Assembly: GCA_013400155.1 (NCBI GenBank)
Contig: VXBM01001016.1
Span: 239,426 to 303,425 of the forward strand
DNA: 64,000 nucleotides
Direction: 5' to 3'
Origin: Helopsaltes ochotensis
Lineage: Eukaryota > Chordata > Aves > Passeriformes > Locustellidae
Positions 39,114 to 50,862 of this stretch are shown here, one piece after another (positions within the stretch are counted from its first letter, which is position 1; every line of letters begins with the position of its first letter). The notes beneath the pieces are model-generated. The model did not search any database. It was not told where the DNA came from and worked only from the letters and a program-made list of their open reading frames with translations. The translations under genes were made by a program, and so were the position numbers.

Positions 39114-40120
39114 GTAAGTTCTTCCTTAGATGCAAAATTGTTTTTACGGTAGAAGATTCAACTGAGATGCATTGAAATTATAACTGAAGGCACACACAAA
39201 TTGATGAACTGATTGATAAGAATCTATTATTAATATCTTTCAGGAAGTTCAGTGGATTATTGGAGGCTGGTAAGAAATCTTTTGCTGTCAGAGAAGTCAT
39301 AGTAAGATTTTAATTGCTGTGTGCCAAAGGATTCCAGCAGTATATATTTTCTATGTAGACATAATCAGAAAGATTCCTGATAGTTTAATCAATTCTTTGC
39401 ACTCCTGAGTGGCTGTGTGAACTAATAATGTCTTTAAAATGCTTCAGTCTGGGTTTGAAAACTGGATTTGAAGTTTCAGTTGTTCCAAAGTGTTGGGCTG
39501 TATTCACATTTTGCAGCTGGTATTTTTTGGGAAAAGTCATGAGGTTGTCACAACAAATGAAGGTCCATGGGTCTTAGATGCTGGACAAAATTATCTCTCT
39601 TTATATGTAATGGGCTGTGGACTAAGAATTAATTGGTTCACCCTTCTTAAAGACAACTGCAGAATCATCTCAACACTTGTGCTAGAAGTAGTGCTACTCT
39701 TGTTAATAACAGTGGAAGACACCCCTCTACCCAAAAGTGATGCAATTGTGGAATCCAATAGAATCTGGAATTTCAGTGAGATTTTTTCATAATAGTTTGA
39801 AATTCTTATGCAGGCTGAGAATCAAAATGCAAAGCATAACTTCCTGGCTTCCTTATTTTCCAGTTTGATTTTAAACTGTTTGGTATAGCAATTTTCTAGA
39901 AACAGCAGCTTATATTTTAGAGTGATAAAGGATGAATAAGAACTTGTAAAAAACCAGATTCTGCCTGATTTTTGCCACATGAATAAGGAACCACACAGTA
40001 GTAGAATCAGGCTGTTTAGTGGTAGTATTAGCTTGGGGGTGGAAGGAAAATGCTCAGGTTAGTATGATGATGGGGGTTGTAGTGATTTCACATTTGTCAA
40101 TTTCTGTTTCCCAAAATTAG

Positions 40121-41543
40121 TGTAGTGGTTTGAGTGTTTGCTAAAATCATTTACTCTTTTTCTGCTGTGAGATAGGATTAGGAGAAAAGCAAAACAGGCT
40201 CAAACATTAAAAGGTATAAAAACAGGTTTATTAACACAAATACAAGAAAGAAAATATTAATAAGAATCAGAATAAAATCTTCAAAACACTTCCCTCTCCC
40301 CTCACACCTTCTTTCCTTTCTCACAGACAACGTATAAAGATGAAACTCGGAACTCTAGGTCAGTACCACTTATAAAATAGTCTTTCATCAGTCCATTTAG
40401 AGAGAGAAGTCTCTTTTAGTCTCTTATGGTAACTTTCCACAAGAAAAAGCAGTCCAATTGTGGCTTTTAACTCTCAAAAAATAGCCGCCCAGGGACATCT
40501 GCGGTTGTGAAAACCCTCCAATAGTCTTGTAGCCTTTCCCATTGCTGCATATGGGCCATGAAGCTCATTGGGGTATCATTTTAAAGATGAACAGTTCCAA
40601 ATGCAAAGGTTTTTCTTCATCTGTCTCTAAAATCATCTCCATCTCAAGAAACAGAGATCTTCATTTTCCCTGGAGGGCAGAGGGCTTCATATCACTTTAT
40701 CTTACTCTGTTCAAGCTTCTCATAAGATCATAGCTACTTCAATATTTACTTAGTCCATCACAAATACCTTTGCTCAAATCTAAAATCTAAATATTCTCAT
40801 CATCTCCCAAATGCATATTTTTCCACAGTTTAAAGAGATATTCTAGCATATTACAGTCTGTTACCACAGCTCACAAAAGACTTTCAGCCCAAAAACTAAG
40901 GCATCTTTTTCATCTCCTCATCTAAGATGTAACTTCACATATCTCTTACTCCGGCTTTCCTCTCACTCAGAGAAAGTTTAGTGCTTTGCAAGTTTCATCT
41001 GTGCAGTGAAAGAGTTAAATTCTTGCCCAGGTCTCTCCCTCTTGGGCTGCAGCTCATGATGTTGGATTCCAAAGCCGCGCTGGAAGGGGATGGGGTGAGA
41101 GGCTCAGGAACAGCAGCCGGAATTTCAGTAGCCAGGCTGGTAGACACCTCCCCCCACCCCTTGGTGACATCAGGGTGAGCCCAGCCCAGCCTGGGCTTGG
41201 AGCTGCTCCCAAGGGGCCCAGGGGACATCTCCCTCGGCCTGGCCAGTGGCAGGGCAGGCCTTGGAGTCAGCAGGATGTTAGCAGCCGATCAGGCCCAGTC
41301 CCGCTGAGACGGCTGCAGCAGCAGGGCCTGGCTGGCCCACCAGGCCCAGGCGCCACGCAGCAGAATGGGGCTGGCCCTGTTACCTGTTCCAAGAGAGAAA
41401 GGAAAAGGATCTTTTCCCAGTATTCTCTGATTTTTAGCCTGTGTGGCCCAGAGGCATTCCTAACTCTCTAATTGGTCAATGAAGCTGTTGACATTCTGCT
41501 ATAACCTCCTTAGCAAAAGTCACTTCTGTGCTAAACCAGCACA
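40121..41543 (-). mobile_element. long LTR, minus orientation, inside ANO4 intron 2
   Basis: On the minus strand the element runs from TGTGCTGGTTTAGCAC (41543) to AAACCACTACA (40121). These ends are imperfect inverted repeats with TG...CA dinucleotides. The minus-strand polyadenylation signal AATAAA is at 40232-40227, and the promoter part is the GC-rich block at about 41040-41370. At 1.42 kb it is long for an LTR. I recall very similar sequence as a common songbird LTR, probably of an ERVL-like family (recall, not a search). No target duplication is apparent: AATTAG is on the left and GGGTAA on the right. Open frames at 40981-41471 in both strands come from the GC-rich part and are not genes. 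Confidence 0.75.
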
Positions 41544-43735
41544 GGGTAATAATTTGAAATTGAATCACCTTATTACTTAAGTTACAAGTTTAGGAAAAAA
41601 TCCATGTTTTCTGATTTAAAAAGGTTTTCCCATCAGGAAATCTTAATGTGAGGTCTTGTCTTCTTTCTTCACACCAGCACAGCCCAGATATAGGCCTGAC
41701 CACAGTTGGGATGCAGACTGGACAGGCTGAAAAGGCACTGTAGGGTCTTTCAGAGGTGAATAGACAAGATTGCTAAACATGGATAAGCAATTTAATCTGG
41801 GAGTGTTTCCAGAATTAACATTTTGATTTATAGATTATTCACAAGCCATTTGAGAAGGATGCAGCTTTTATAGCCTTGGAGAGAGTGTTTTTCCTTTATC
41901 CAGTCAGACACAGGTGCTGTTGGGAAATTAACCTCTATGTCCTTCAGTTACATCTCCTTCATCAAAGACAAAAGGAATTATGTACAACCCACTTTGCAGA
42001 GGCTTGTTGTGTGTCCAGAGGGGTGTTGTCACTTTCAGTCTGTTGCGAATATCAACTGATTGGGATAAATATGTCTAAATATTCTTTCTAGGGTAGTTGC
42101 TCTGAACAGTCAATGTTACTTTTGTTCCCAGCTGATAGCATTGAATGGTAATTTAAAACAGGCTAGATGCTTTTAGAAACCAAGTAAGTTTTCTTGCTAA
42201 GATAAGCTTTGGAATATTGATCTTCAGCTAGCACTACCAAAAGTGAGATCCATACTTGATGGCTTGGTGGGACTTTTGCTAATAAAATGACAATGAACAG
42301 AAACTCTGAGCATGTTTTCATCTTCCCACAGAGTAACATAGTCAGGTCCAATTTTTTAATGAAAGTTCTTATTTTTAGGCACTTCAGTTTCAGCATCCAC
42401 CTTCAGAAAGTTAATGGAGTTATCTTGTTTTTGAGTCCTATCTTATATCAGCATCTTGATCAGAAGTGACTTGTGGACCCACTGAGATTGTGCGTGGACT
42501 CCTGCACAGAATTTATCAGCATCCAGTTTTCAGAATATGTATTCTAGTTTATTTGGGATAAAAATATTTGTATACCCACTTTTTTCCCCCTTTTATTCTT
42601 CAAGGGATTCTGAATTATCAAGTCATTTTGATTTTTTTTCTGCAAAATGGAACATGAGGGGGAGAAAAGAGTTTGCATATTTACACTGATCTAAAACCAG
42701 AGGGAGAAATCTTAATATCTCCTGTAGCAATGCGTGTGCTGCTTTGTACCCCTGTTAAATTTCGCCACTTAAAAATACATGACTGTACAGTAGCACCAGT
42801 CTGTCTCCCAAATAGCATTTATATATATAATAAAGTCATTATATATTATTCTGTTAAGGACATTTGTGGGTATACACATGTCAAGGTCTGAAGGAGACAA
42901 GAAAGATGGAGCTCTGATTATCCTTTAAGAAACATTTGGCCATATAGGTGTTCAGTCCACTGGAGTGGAAGAGCTGAGCTGCCTACAAGCAGCAGGAGAG
43001 TTATCTTGGAAGTACCATCACCATTACAAACATAAAGCAAACAAGAATTGCTATATAAATTATCTATTTGGTTTTGTGGAGCAGTATTTTATTAATTTAT
43101 TTTTAGGTATATAGTGAGACTTGGGGTAGAAAAATTATGTCAGCAAATGTTTGAGACCCATATTTTCTGTAGTGACCAACATGCCAACTATCTGTGTATT
43201 TCTGATATAAACAATTTTCCAATGCAGGCAGTCTGGACAAGTCCTGGTAGCTAATACCACTAATCAGCTGAGAGTTGCTTCCACAACTTTTTCACTGCTG
43301 AGATGAACTGTACTTTAACACAGCCTTAAAATAAGATTTTTTTTTTTTTGGCTCCTCACAAGTCCTCAGGATAATCCAGTAATTCTGTATTTCAAGCCTC
43401 CAGATACTTCACTGTCTTACATACCAAGTTTTGTATCTCAAAACATCCACTTAAAAACTATATATTTTGCAACCCAAAGCATTCCCAGCACTTCAAGAAG
43501 CAGCTATTCTAGTAGCTGAGAGGCCACATCTTTTATACCAAAGCAGATTTAATGTCAGAACAAAGATAGTTTAAATTCTCTCGAGTATAGCAAACAGGCA
43601 AAACTTTCATTTTTACAGCTTTCATTGACGCTGTCTGCAAAAGATACATGTATCTTGAATAATCTTCAGAAAGTTTCACTATTTAATTATTTTTGGGGAT
43701 TTTTCCACAGATGTTTTCAGATTATATTGAGGTTT

Positions 43736-43753
43736 TATATATATATATATATA
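43736..43753. repeat. TA dinucleotide microsatellite
   Basis: Nine TA units in a row, followed by CACA. Likely polymorphic in length. Confidence 0.95.
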
Positions 43754-45995
43754 CACAGATTCACATGCCACTGTCATGGAGGCACTGATGGGTTTCTATT
43801 CAGTGAAGTTCAAGTCATTCAAAATTCTTTCTGTTGAACATTAAGATTAATTCTTCTCATATGAACATGTGTGCAAAATCTGGTCATGATCTACATCCAA
43901 ATTATTATCTGATGGGGTGGAATGTTGAGTTTTGAAAGAGTGAAGGACACAGCACAGTCTGTGCTGTGTTTTTTGTGGTAATTCCCCTCTCTTTTGTAAG
44001 CATCTCTAGTATGATTTTTGTGGATTGAAATGAATGAAGGTAGGGAAAAAAATCTGTAATATTACTGCTGCATATGCTACAAATCGGAATCTGCTTGTTG
44101 CCTTTTAAGTCTCCTAAAGCCTCTGTGATTCCCCCTAGGACAAGTTGGAGGCAGCCACTGTGACACTGATGAGAGCTGCAGGCTCTCATCACATATAACT
44201 AAACAACACCAGAAACTCAGAATCTCTCTTACAAACTATGCTGATTAGGTTAGCACATTAGCCTTATATTTAGAGTGGATTAATTTGGACATGAGGACTT
44301 CTCTGTTGTTTCTGAGACTTATAGTTGTTTTCCAAGTAAAACTCTTGTAATTAAAAATACAATGTCTTTCATTAACCTTGTCCCTATTTTATGCATGAAA
44401 ATGAAGATGAAGGATCCTTGAATATTTTGATAGGGTTTTCTTTTTTGTTACCTACAGATATAATAATAGTCTTTAGATGCTGTAAAAGACATGTACAAAA
44501 AGGGAGGGAAATTTTCCCCGTGCTCATGATTGACAGGGAAAGAGTGGTATATTTAAATTGCAACATATGTCTTTTTTAAGGAGGAATATTATGGATAAGG
44601 CTCTCCTGCTTGTGAGCATGAAAAATAGGCCACCTGCAGAGACTGGGGAATTGGTATCATCAGCAATTTTTTAAAAGGATTCTGAAACTGGGCTATGACC
44701 CCTGAAGAAGGGAAAGGTGAAAAGGCGGTGACAAAATACTCATGGTCGCTGGGAACAGTTAGTGGCTGTTAATTTCTGGCAGCTATCCAGTCTCTCCACA
44801 GTGGGGGAATGGATTTTTACACCTGCAGCCAGTAGTTACAAATGGAACGAAGTTGCCGCCACTAATTAGAGGTTTTTGGCTGTTAATATAGATTCTCACT
44901 AACAGGAATTGCAATTGCATGTCACTAAATTAGGGGAGCTGAGGACAAGCAAAAGCAACAGGAGTTTATTGCACAAAAGAAGAATGATTCCAAAAGTCAG
45001 TCAAGCTTGCGAGAAATGTGAATAGGGATAGGGAGTTGGATTAATTTCTGTCAAGGCTATTAGATATTTGCTGCCACTGTAGTCAGTGGAAGAGGCTCAG
45101 TAGCTGGGACCTTTGGGTGTCCCTTCTAACAGTTATAACTTTCATAACTTTGGATTTTACCTATGAGATTGGAGAGCTGAAGTCTGTAATGGCTGCAGGG
45201 ATTCCAGAAGTCCATCCGGATGAATGATTCAGATCACAGCTGAAGCATGAGCCTCAGCTAAGGCATTTTTCTTCTCCTGACACACATCTCTTCATCATGT
45301 TTTTCACCAGACCTGCAGTGCATGGAGTGCAGAGTGAACCTGCCTGCCCTGCTCCTCCCATCTGGCAGTCACTCCAGACCTTAATATCTATACTTTTTGT
45401 GAGGGTTGGTTTACCGTAGCTTAAATCTCTAGATGTAAGCGATTGCTTCATGCAAGACTGAGGGCTGTGTGGTAGGTGGATCTGAAAGTGTCAGATTTAT
45501 ATGCATCAAAACATGCCAAACTGAAAAGAGAAATATCTGCCCAGGTTTGTGTACTCAACACCTTTCAATAAATAGTATTTATTTAAGGTCTTCTGCCTCT
45601 GACTGCCCCACAGATCTGTTAAACTTTGAACTTCACACTTTGTATAGTAGGTTAAAATTCTGCCTTCTTATAATAAGAAACTTTCAGAGACAATATTAAT
45701 CCAGAAGGTAGTCATTTAAGTCATTCGCCCCAAAAGAAACTGAGAAGATAGCTAATAACTTTTTTATTGTGACGGCAGATTGTTTATTTTTCGTCAGAGA
45801 TGTGTTGTGGTGTCCTAAATCATTATGTGGCTCATTGATGAAGAAAGCATTCCAACAATGCTCATCAGATTTTAAATTTAACATGGTATATATTTATACC
45901 AAAACTAAAAAGTGAAATTATTGTTGGGTTGTACTTGCTGTCTTCATATGGTCCAGTGGTGATTTGAATGTATATTTTTATTTTTGTTTTTTTAG

Positions 45996-46132
45996 TAGCT
46001 AAGGATGTCAACATTTTTTTTGATGAGTTAGAAGGTGTGAACAGCCCTTCCAAAGATGATGATTCCCTGCTTCACCATGGTAATTTGACCAGTACTTCTG
46101 ATGATGCCAGCAGGCTGGAAGTTGCAGGAGAG
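45996..46132 (+). CDS. ANO4: ANO4 coding exon 3
   Basis: A 137-bp exon entered in phase 1 and left in phase 0. The acceptor is a T-rich tract ending TTTTTTTAG at 45995, and the donor is GTAAGC at 46133. The codon split across the junction reads ATA (Ile), so the peptide begins IAKDVNIFFDELEGV. Mammalian ANO4 has Met in place of this Ile. The block KDDDSLLHHGNLTSTSDDAS is almost unchanged from mammals. The serine- and aspartate-rich composition fits a disordered cytosolic segment that could be phosphorylated. The exon ends SRLEVAGE and joins directly to exon 4. No stop or frameshift is present. Confidence 0.96.
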
Positions 46133-49100
46133 GTAAGCACATGGAATTATTATTACAATATTTATTCATGCCCATTATAAAGATGTAATAAATGTAATTT
46201 GATTGCTAAAATATGAAATATCTCAAATTCAAAAGTTTTGATTTCGTGCACCCTTAGTGAATCATCTATACAAATCTAAGCCTTCAATGCTTCTGAAAAT
46301 GCTGGAAAATTTTTCCCTATTTTCATCCTTTAAGGGGAAAGAGTGTGGAGGGGATTTATCTACAACTTCCATGAGAAGCATTGGGTGTCTGTTATGAGAC
46401 ACATTCCCTTCCAATGAAGAGCAATTATGACGTGATGGTGCATAGTGATGATTCAGAGAGCATACCAGGGAGGGAACAATCAGCACATAGTCCCTTTTAA
46501 AATCTGTCTGAAAGCAGGCAAAGTGTCATAGACCCATGATGAAAATTTAGGCTTTTGTTTGTTCCTGTGTCTTTTGTGAAGGAACAATATGCCCTTTAAT
46601 TTTGTCTCTCACTGCCCTGCCACCCATGGATGTTAGGGTTGTTTCTTCAGCAAATGAAGAGACAGGGACTTCTCTCCTTTCCTCCACCTCGGGAATGGGG
46701 CTACATCTAGGCTACTTACTGAACTGATCTGATGTTACCTGCAAGTTGTGCCTGAGGAGTTTTTGGCAGAGGGCTGACTGGAACGGATCAAAACTGGCAA
46801 GGACCATGCTAGTAATTAAAAAGAGTAGAAAACCACAGGACATTGCTGAGGGCCCTGCCCTGACCCTCTTTTGTTTACTAGTTTTGATAGAGTTTAGGAG
46901 AGGCAATTAGACATTATCTTTCTCAGGAGCTAGAGGGTTTTGTGATATGAGTTCTTTTGTGCAACACTGCTGAGGAGAAATTTTCTTTGTTCTAGAAATT
47001 CAGCCCATAGAGAGCTGCACTCCTTGAATGTTTAGACAGATAATTAAAGCAACAAAATTCAGGACACCCTGAATATGTTTGACCTTGCTCACAGTTTCAT
47101 CTTCTTTAATCATAGCTCTTCCCTAGCTTCCCATACAATGTACAAAGGATTCTCTTTGCCTGCTTGTACCGTAATAGGTTAATCTGAAATTTTGGGACCA
47201 TGTACCATATGGTCTTCAGCAAAAAGGAAAGGCACATGATTTTTGTAAGTTAAAGAGGCAAAATTAACAGAAAATGATCAGAAGGACATGCTGCTGTAAT
47301 GTAATAATATTGAAAAAACAATACCTGAAAACCTTTTTCTTCCCTCTTAGATGTGTTCTTCTGTTTTTTTAAAGGGAAAGGGGAAACCTTTCAGGAATAT
47401 GAAAGATTTAAGGGGTCTTTTTGTAACCGTAACTGAGGAAAATAGCAATGTAAGTCACATATAGGTATAAGATAGGGGAAAAAAAGATGAAAATTGAAAG
47501 TCTTAATGGGACTTCAGGGATGCTGCAGCCTACAGAAAAAATGTTTCAAAGTACTTGGTCCCAGCTAAAATCTAAAAGGAAAAGATACACTGTTCAGATG
47601 TTGTATGATTTGTATGGATACGTGTGGGTAGTCCTTTGGCCTAAAGCTCTCCTAGTGTATGCATGCATATGAGTCATGTCTGAATGCTGATGGTTCCCAG
47701 CTGAGCACTTGAGAATATAAAAACTACTGTATTCTTTGGAAAACAAGTCTAAATTATACAACATGTATTACAAATACAGTCATAAAGATAAACAGAAATG
47801 CTAAGCTTCTTGTTAGAGTGAAGTCTTCACTGTCCTACTTTCTTCCAGCATCCTTTCTTAGATGAAAGAATGGAGGTTTGACATATGTGACTACACCACT
47901 TTTTCACCAAAAAACAGCAGTCAGACCTAGTATTATATATTTTTTCTTTATCAGTTTAGGAAAACTGTATTTTGATGTCAAAAAAGGAGATGCAATATCT
48001 GGAGGAAGGTAGGACAAACTTACATCTGGAATAGCATAAGCTTGTAATGCTTGGATGATGCAGAAGTCCTGCAGCTGACACTGCTGATCCAGCCCTGACT
48101 GTCTGTATCATGTTAGATCCTCAAGAGTTCTTGAAAGTCCAGACTCAATCTATAAAGTTGCCTTAGAGTCTGAAACAGAGGGCCAGAGAAAGGATTCCTT
48201 CCCAGCGGCCATAACAGTCTAGTAGGGTTTATCAGTCTGGATTTGACATACAGAGTTCCTAAAATGAAAAAGGACCTTCAAGTACAGACAAGGGTGTCTA
48301 AGCTGCCTTTCTGAGTGAAAAATTACAATATTGTAGTTGGCAGTGTTTCACAAGTCCAAGAGAAGTAAGTGTCCCAGGCAGTCATATTTGTAGTGGAAGA
48401 GGTCTGATAAGTCAAATACTTTGGCTAAATCTCATAGATACTCTTTAATATAACGTTCTGCATTCATTGATGAGTCAGAGCAGGGCAAACCAATTTTCTT
48501 CAGAGAAAACAGAAACATAGGAGGGGGCAAATCAATTCTTCCAAGGGAGCCACTGCTGCATGGAGAGAAGGACACATTTCTCATGGTACTCTCAGGATGG
48601 GTCTGAGTTCAGATGAGGAGCGTACATTTGAAATGGATCTCTCAATTGCCCCTACCCATGATTTCTTTGAGGTCCAGAGCACTGCTGGATTTTACACCTG
48701 TATTCCTTATGGATGTAAATCCGGTGAGTCTTTTGGACCAGACTACAGTGGGACCAAAGTGAGCCCTTAAGCCTAATTGGCAGATCCTCAGCATGGGCTG
48801 TTTTGCTCTACAGCTCCTTTCCTATTATGCCAAAAATACCTCTTAACTCCGACTACTGAGCAGGAGGCTTGCCAGGAGGGTTAGAAATCACAAGAGAACC
48901 ACCGAGCTGACCCACAGCCTCTAAATCTCTTGCTACACCCGTCCTTTATTTAAATAACCTTAAATATCCTTTGGGCTGTTGAGGCTTTTTTGTGTCTTCT
49001 TGACAGAGATTTTTTAATGGAAAAAGATAAAATGTGCCTCCTGAGCTGTTTTCACATTTAATGTTCTATGAAAAATGCTTCTCATATCTTGATGATATCA

Positions 49101-50703
49101 TTTATCAGCATGATATGCAGTATAGATATAAATAGTTTGATACTGTTTTTTCCTTAGAGATTAAATCTTTTTACTTGCCTTCTCTTTGCATTCTAAGAAC
49201 TGTTCCACTATATCAAGTCTGCTCGAAGTTGTTTCAGCAGTTAGGAACTGTAATGAAAGAACATTAGAAAAATTCCCTTCTTCCTTTAGTGAACTGGATG
49301 TACCAAGGGGATGGGACATTTGGGATGCTTTCATTGTTTTTTCCATTTAATCAAAATGCCTGCTGAGAATCAGAAAGATAGCTTGCACTAAACTCTGAAA
49401 ATTTTTTGGGAGGGTTTTCCTCTAAGAACAATTTTTCCTATTGTAATGTTCACTTTGTGATTTAAATTCAGAAGCAATTCTCCTATGGAGAAAGTATTTT
49501 GAAAATTCCCTCCTTCTCCCAGATGTGAAAAAAAAGTTGGGTGTTTTTTTTTTTTTTTCAGAGACTTCATTGTGTATTATAGGGGGCAGGGCTATGTTTG
49601 GCAGGAATAGCAGAGCAAGTTTTGGAAAAACAGAGGTAAATTAGCTTAACTTTCCCTTCAGCTTAGAGCTGGACTGATCTTGAGGTTTCTGAAGATCCTT
49701 GCCCTTTATACTGCTCAGAGGGAATGATGTTTGTTCCCATGTATCCTTCACAGTGTACGTTTCCTGCATAAAACACTCCAACCATTGCAAGCTACCATGC
49801 AATTTCAACTTGTCTGAAATTAAAGCTTAAACCCTGGGCAGGACTTTTATAATGTAGAAGTAGTGTTAAATAATGAGGAGGATCTGTAGAGAATTTCATC
49901 TCATGACTTACTGGAAAAAGACCAGTAGTTTGGTCTTTTATATGTCAGGAGAGTGACCTGCTTGTCTTCTTATTAACAGTGAAATCAAGTTGTGTTTCTC
50001 TGCCAGACCAAACTTTTTTTTTCTTAGTTTTTTAAGAAAAGAGACAGTATTTATTAGCTGTTACACCTACCACTGGGAGTTCTTTCCAAACAAATACAAA
50101 TAAATCCATTGTCAGCTATTCTTTAAGCAAGGAATATTCTGTAGTTAGTTTGATGAGGTATGGTGAGGTTGGTACAGAACTTTCATATTGTTATCTGTGT
50201 CCTCTGGGGCAAATTAATGAAAATCTCCATGCCAGGTTTTAGTGTTTCTCACTACAGTAAGTGTTAATTTTAATGCTAATATTTACTCTTTTCACATATA
50301 CAAAGACATTCAGTCATATTAAGTTCTTAACTCTAAATTTACACTTCACTTACAATATTCTCTGCTCTATTTTATAAGTAAGAAATTATTCCTAATCTTA
50401 TGGAAGGTGGTGGGGGAGGGAGGTTCACTTGTACTTTCTATTCTCTCTTATCCCATCCCCATATGTCCAAGCATTTTTCTAAGGCCTCCTGATGCCCCCT
50501 AAGATCCCCTTAAGTAGGGAAGTCTGTGCTCCTCTCAGATGAAGTCAGAAGCACTGTGTATGAAGAGCCTAAAACTTGAACAGCTTGTTGCGATTTCCTT
50601 ATCTTTCCTGTTGGGTATTACTGAAAACTGATGATGCAAACAGCGATGCAGCAATTATCAAGGCAAATTAACATTACTGAATCGCTTGATTTTCTCTTTA
50701 CAG
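46133..50703 (+). other. ANO4: ANO4 intron 3
   Basis: A 4.6-kb intron from GT at 46133 to AG at 50702-50703. The only repeats seen are simple, including a 15-base T run at 49544-49558. Open frames in this interval are short and unrelated to ANO4. Confidence 0.8.
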
Positions 50704-50862
50704 GAAGTACCTGATAAGAACAAAATCAATGGACTATATTTTAGAGACGGTAAATGTCGGATTGACTACATCCTTGTGTATAGAAAATCTAATCCACAGA
50801 CAGAGAAGAGGGAAGTATTTGAGAGAAATATCAGAGCAGAAGGACTTCAAATGGAAAAAGAA
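50704..50862 (+). CDS. ANO4: ANO4 coding exon 4, start of dimerisation domain
   Basis: A 159-bp exon (53 codons) in phase 0 at both ends, with acceptor TTTTCTCTTTACAG before it and donor GTAAGA at 50863. The peptide runs EVPDKNKINGLYFRDGK... to ...EGLQMEKE. From GLYFRDGK to the end it is identical to mammalian ANO4 as I recall it, so this part is under strong constraint. The motif DGKCRIDYILVY opens the anoctamin dimerisation domain found at the cytosolic N-terminus of TMEM16 proteins. In ANO5 and ANO6 the equivalent segment differs clearly, which separates ANO4 from its paralogues. The frame would continue with the next ANO4 exon, which is not found before the window ends. Confidence 0.97.

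Larger units (their letters stand above)
39114..45995 (+). other. ANO4: ANO4 intron 2
   Basis: A 6.9-kb intron from GT at 39114 to AG at 45994-45995. It holds the 1.4-kb antisense LTR at 40121-41543, a TA microsatellite at 43736-43753, and a segment near 44690-44960 that contains TAATTA-type homeodomain-like sites. No additional exon recognised. Confidence 0.8.

Noticed and set aside
40981..41471. GC-rich block as a CpG-island promoter of ANO4
   Set aside because: The block falls inside the TG...CA bounds of the antisense LTR, so it is best explained as that element's own promoter region.
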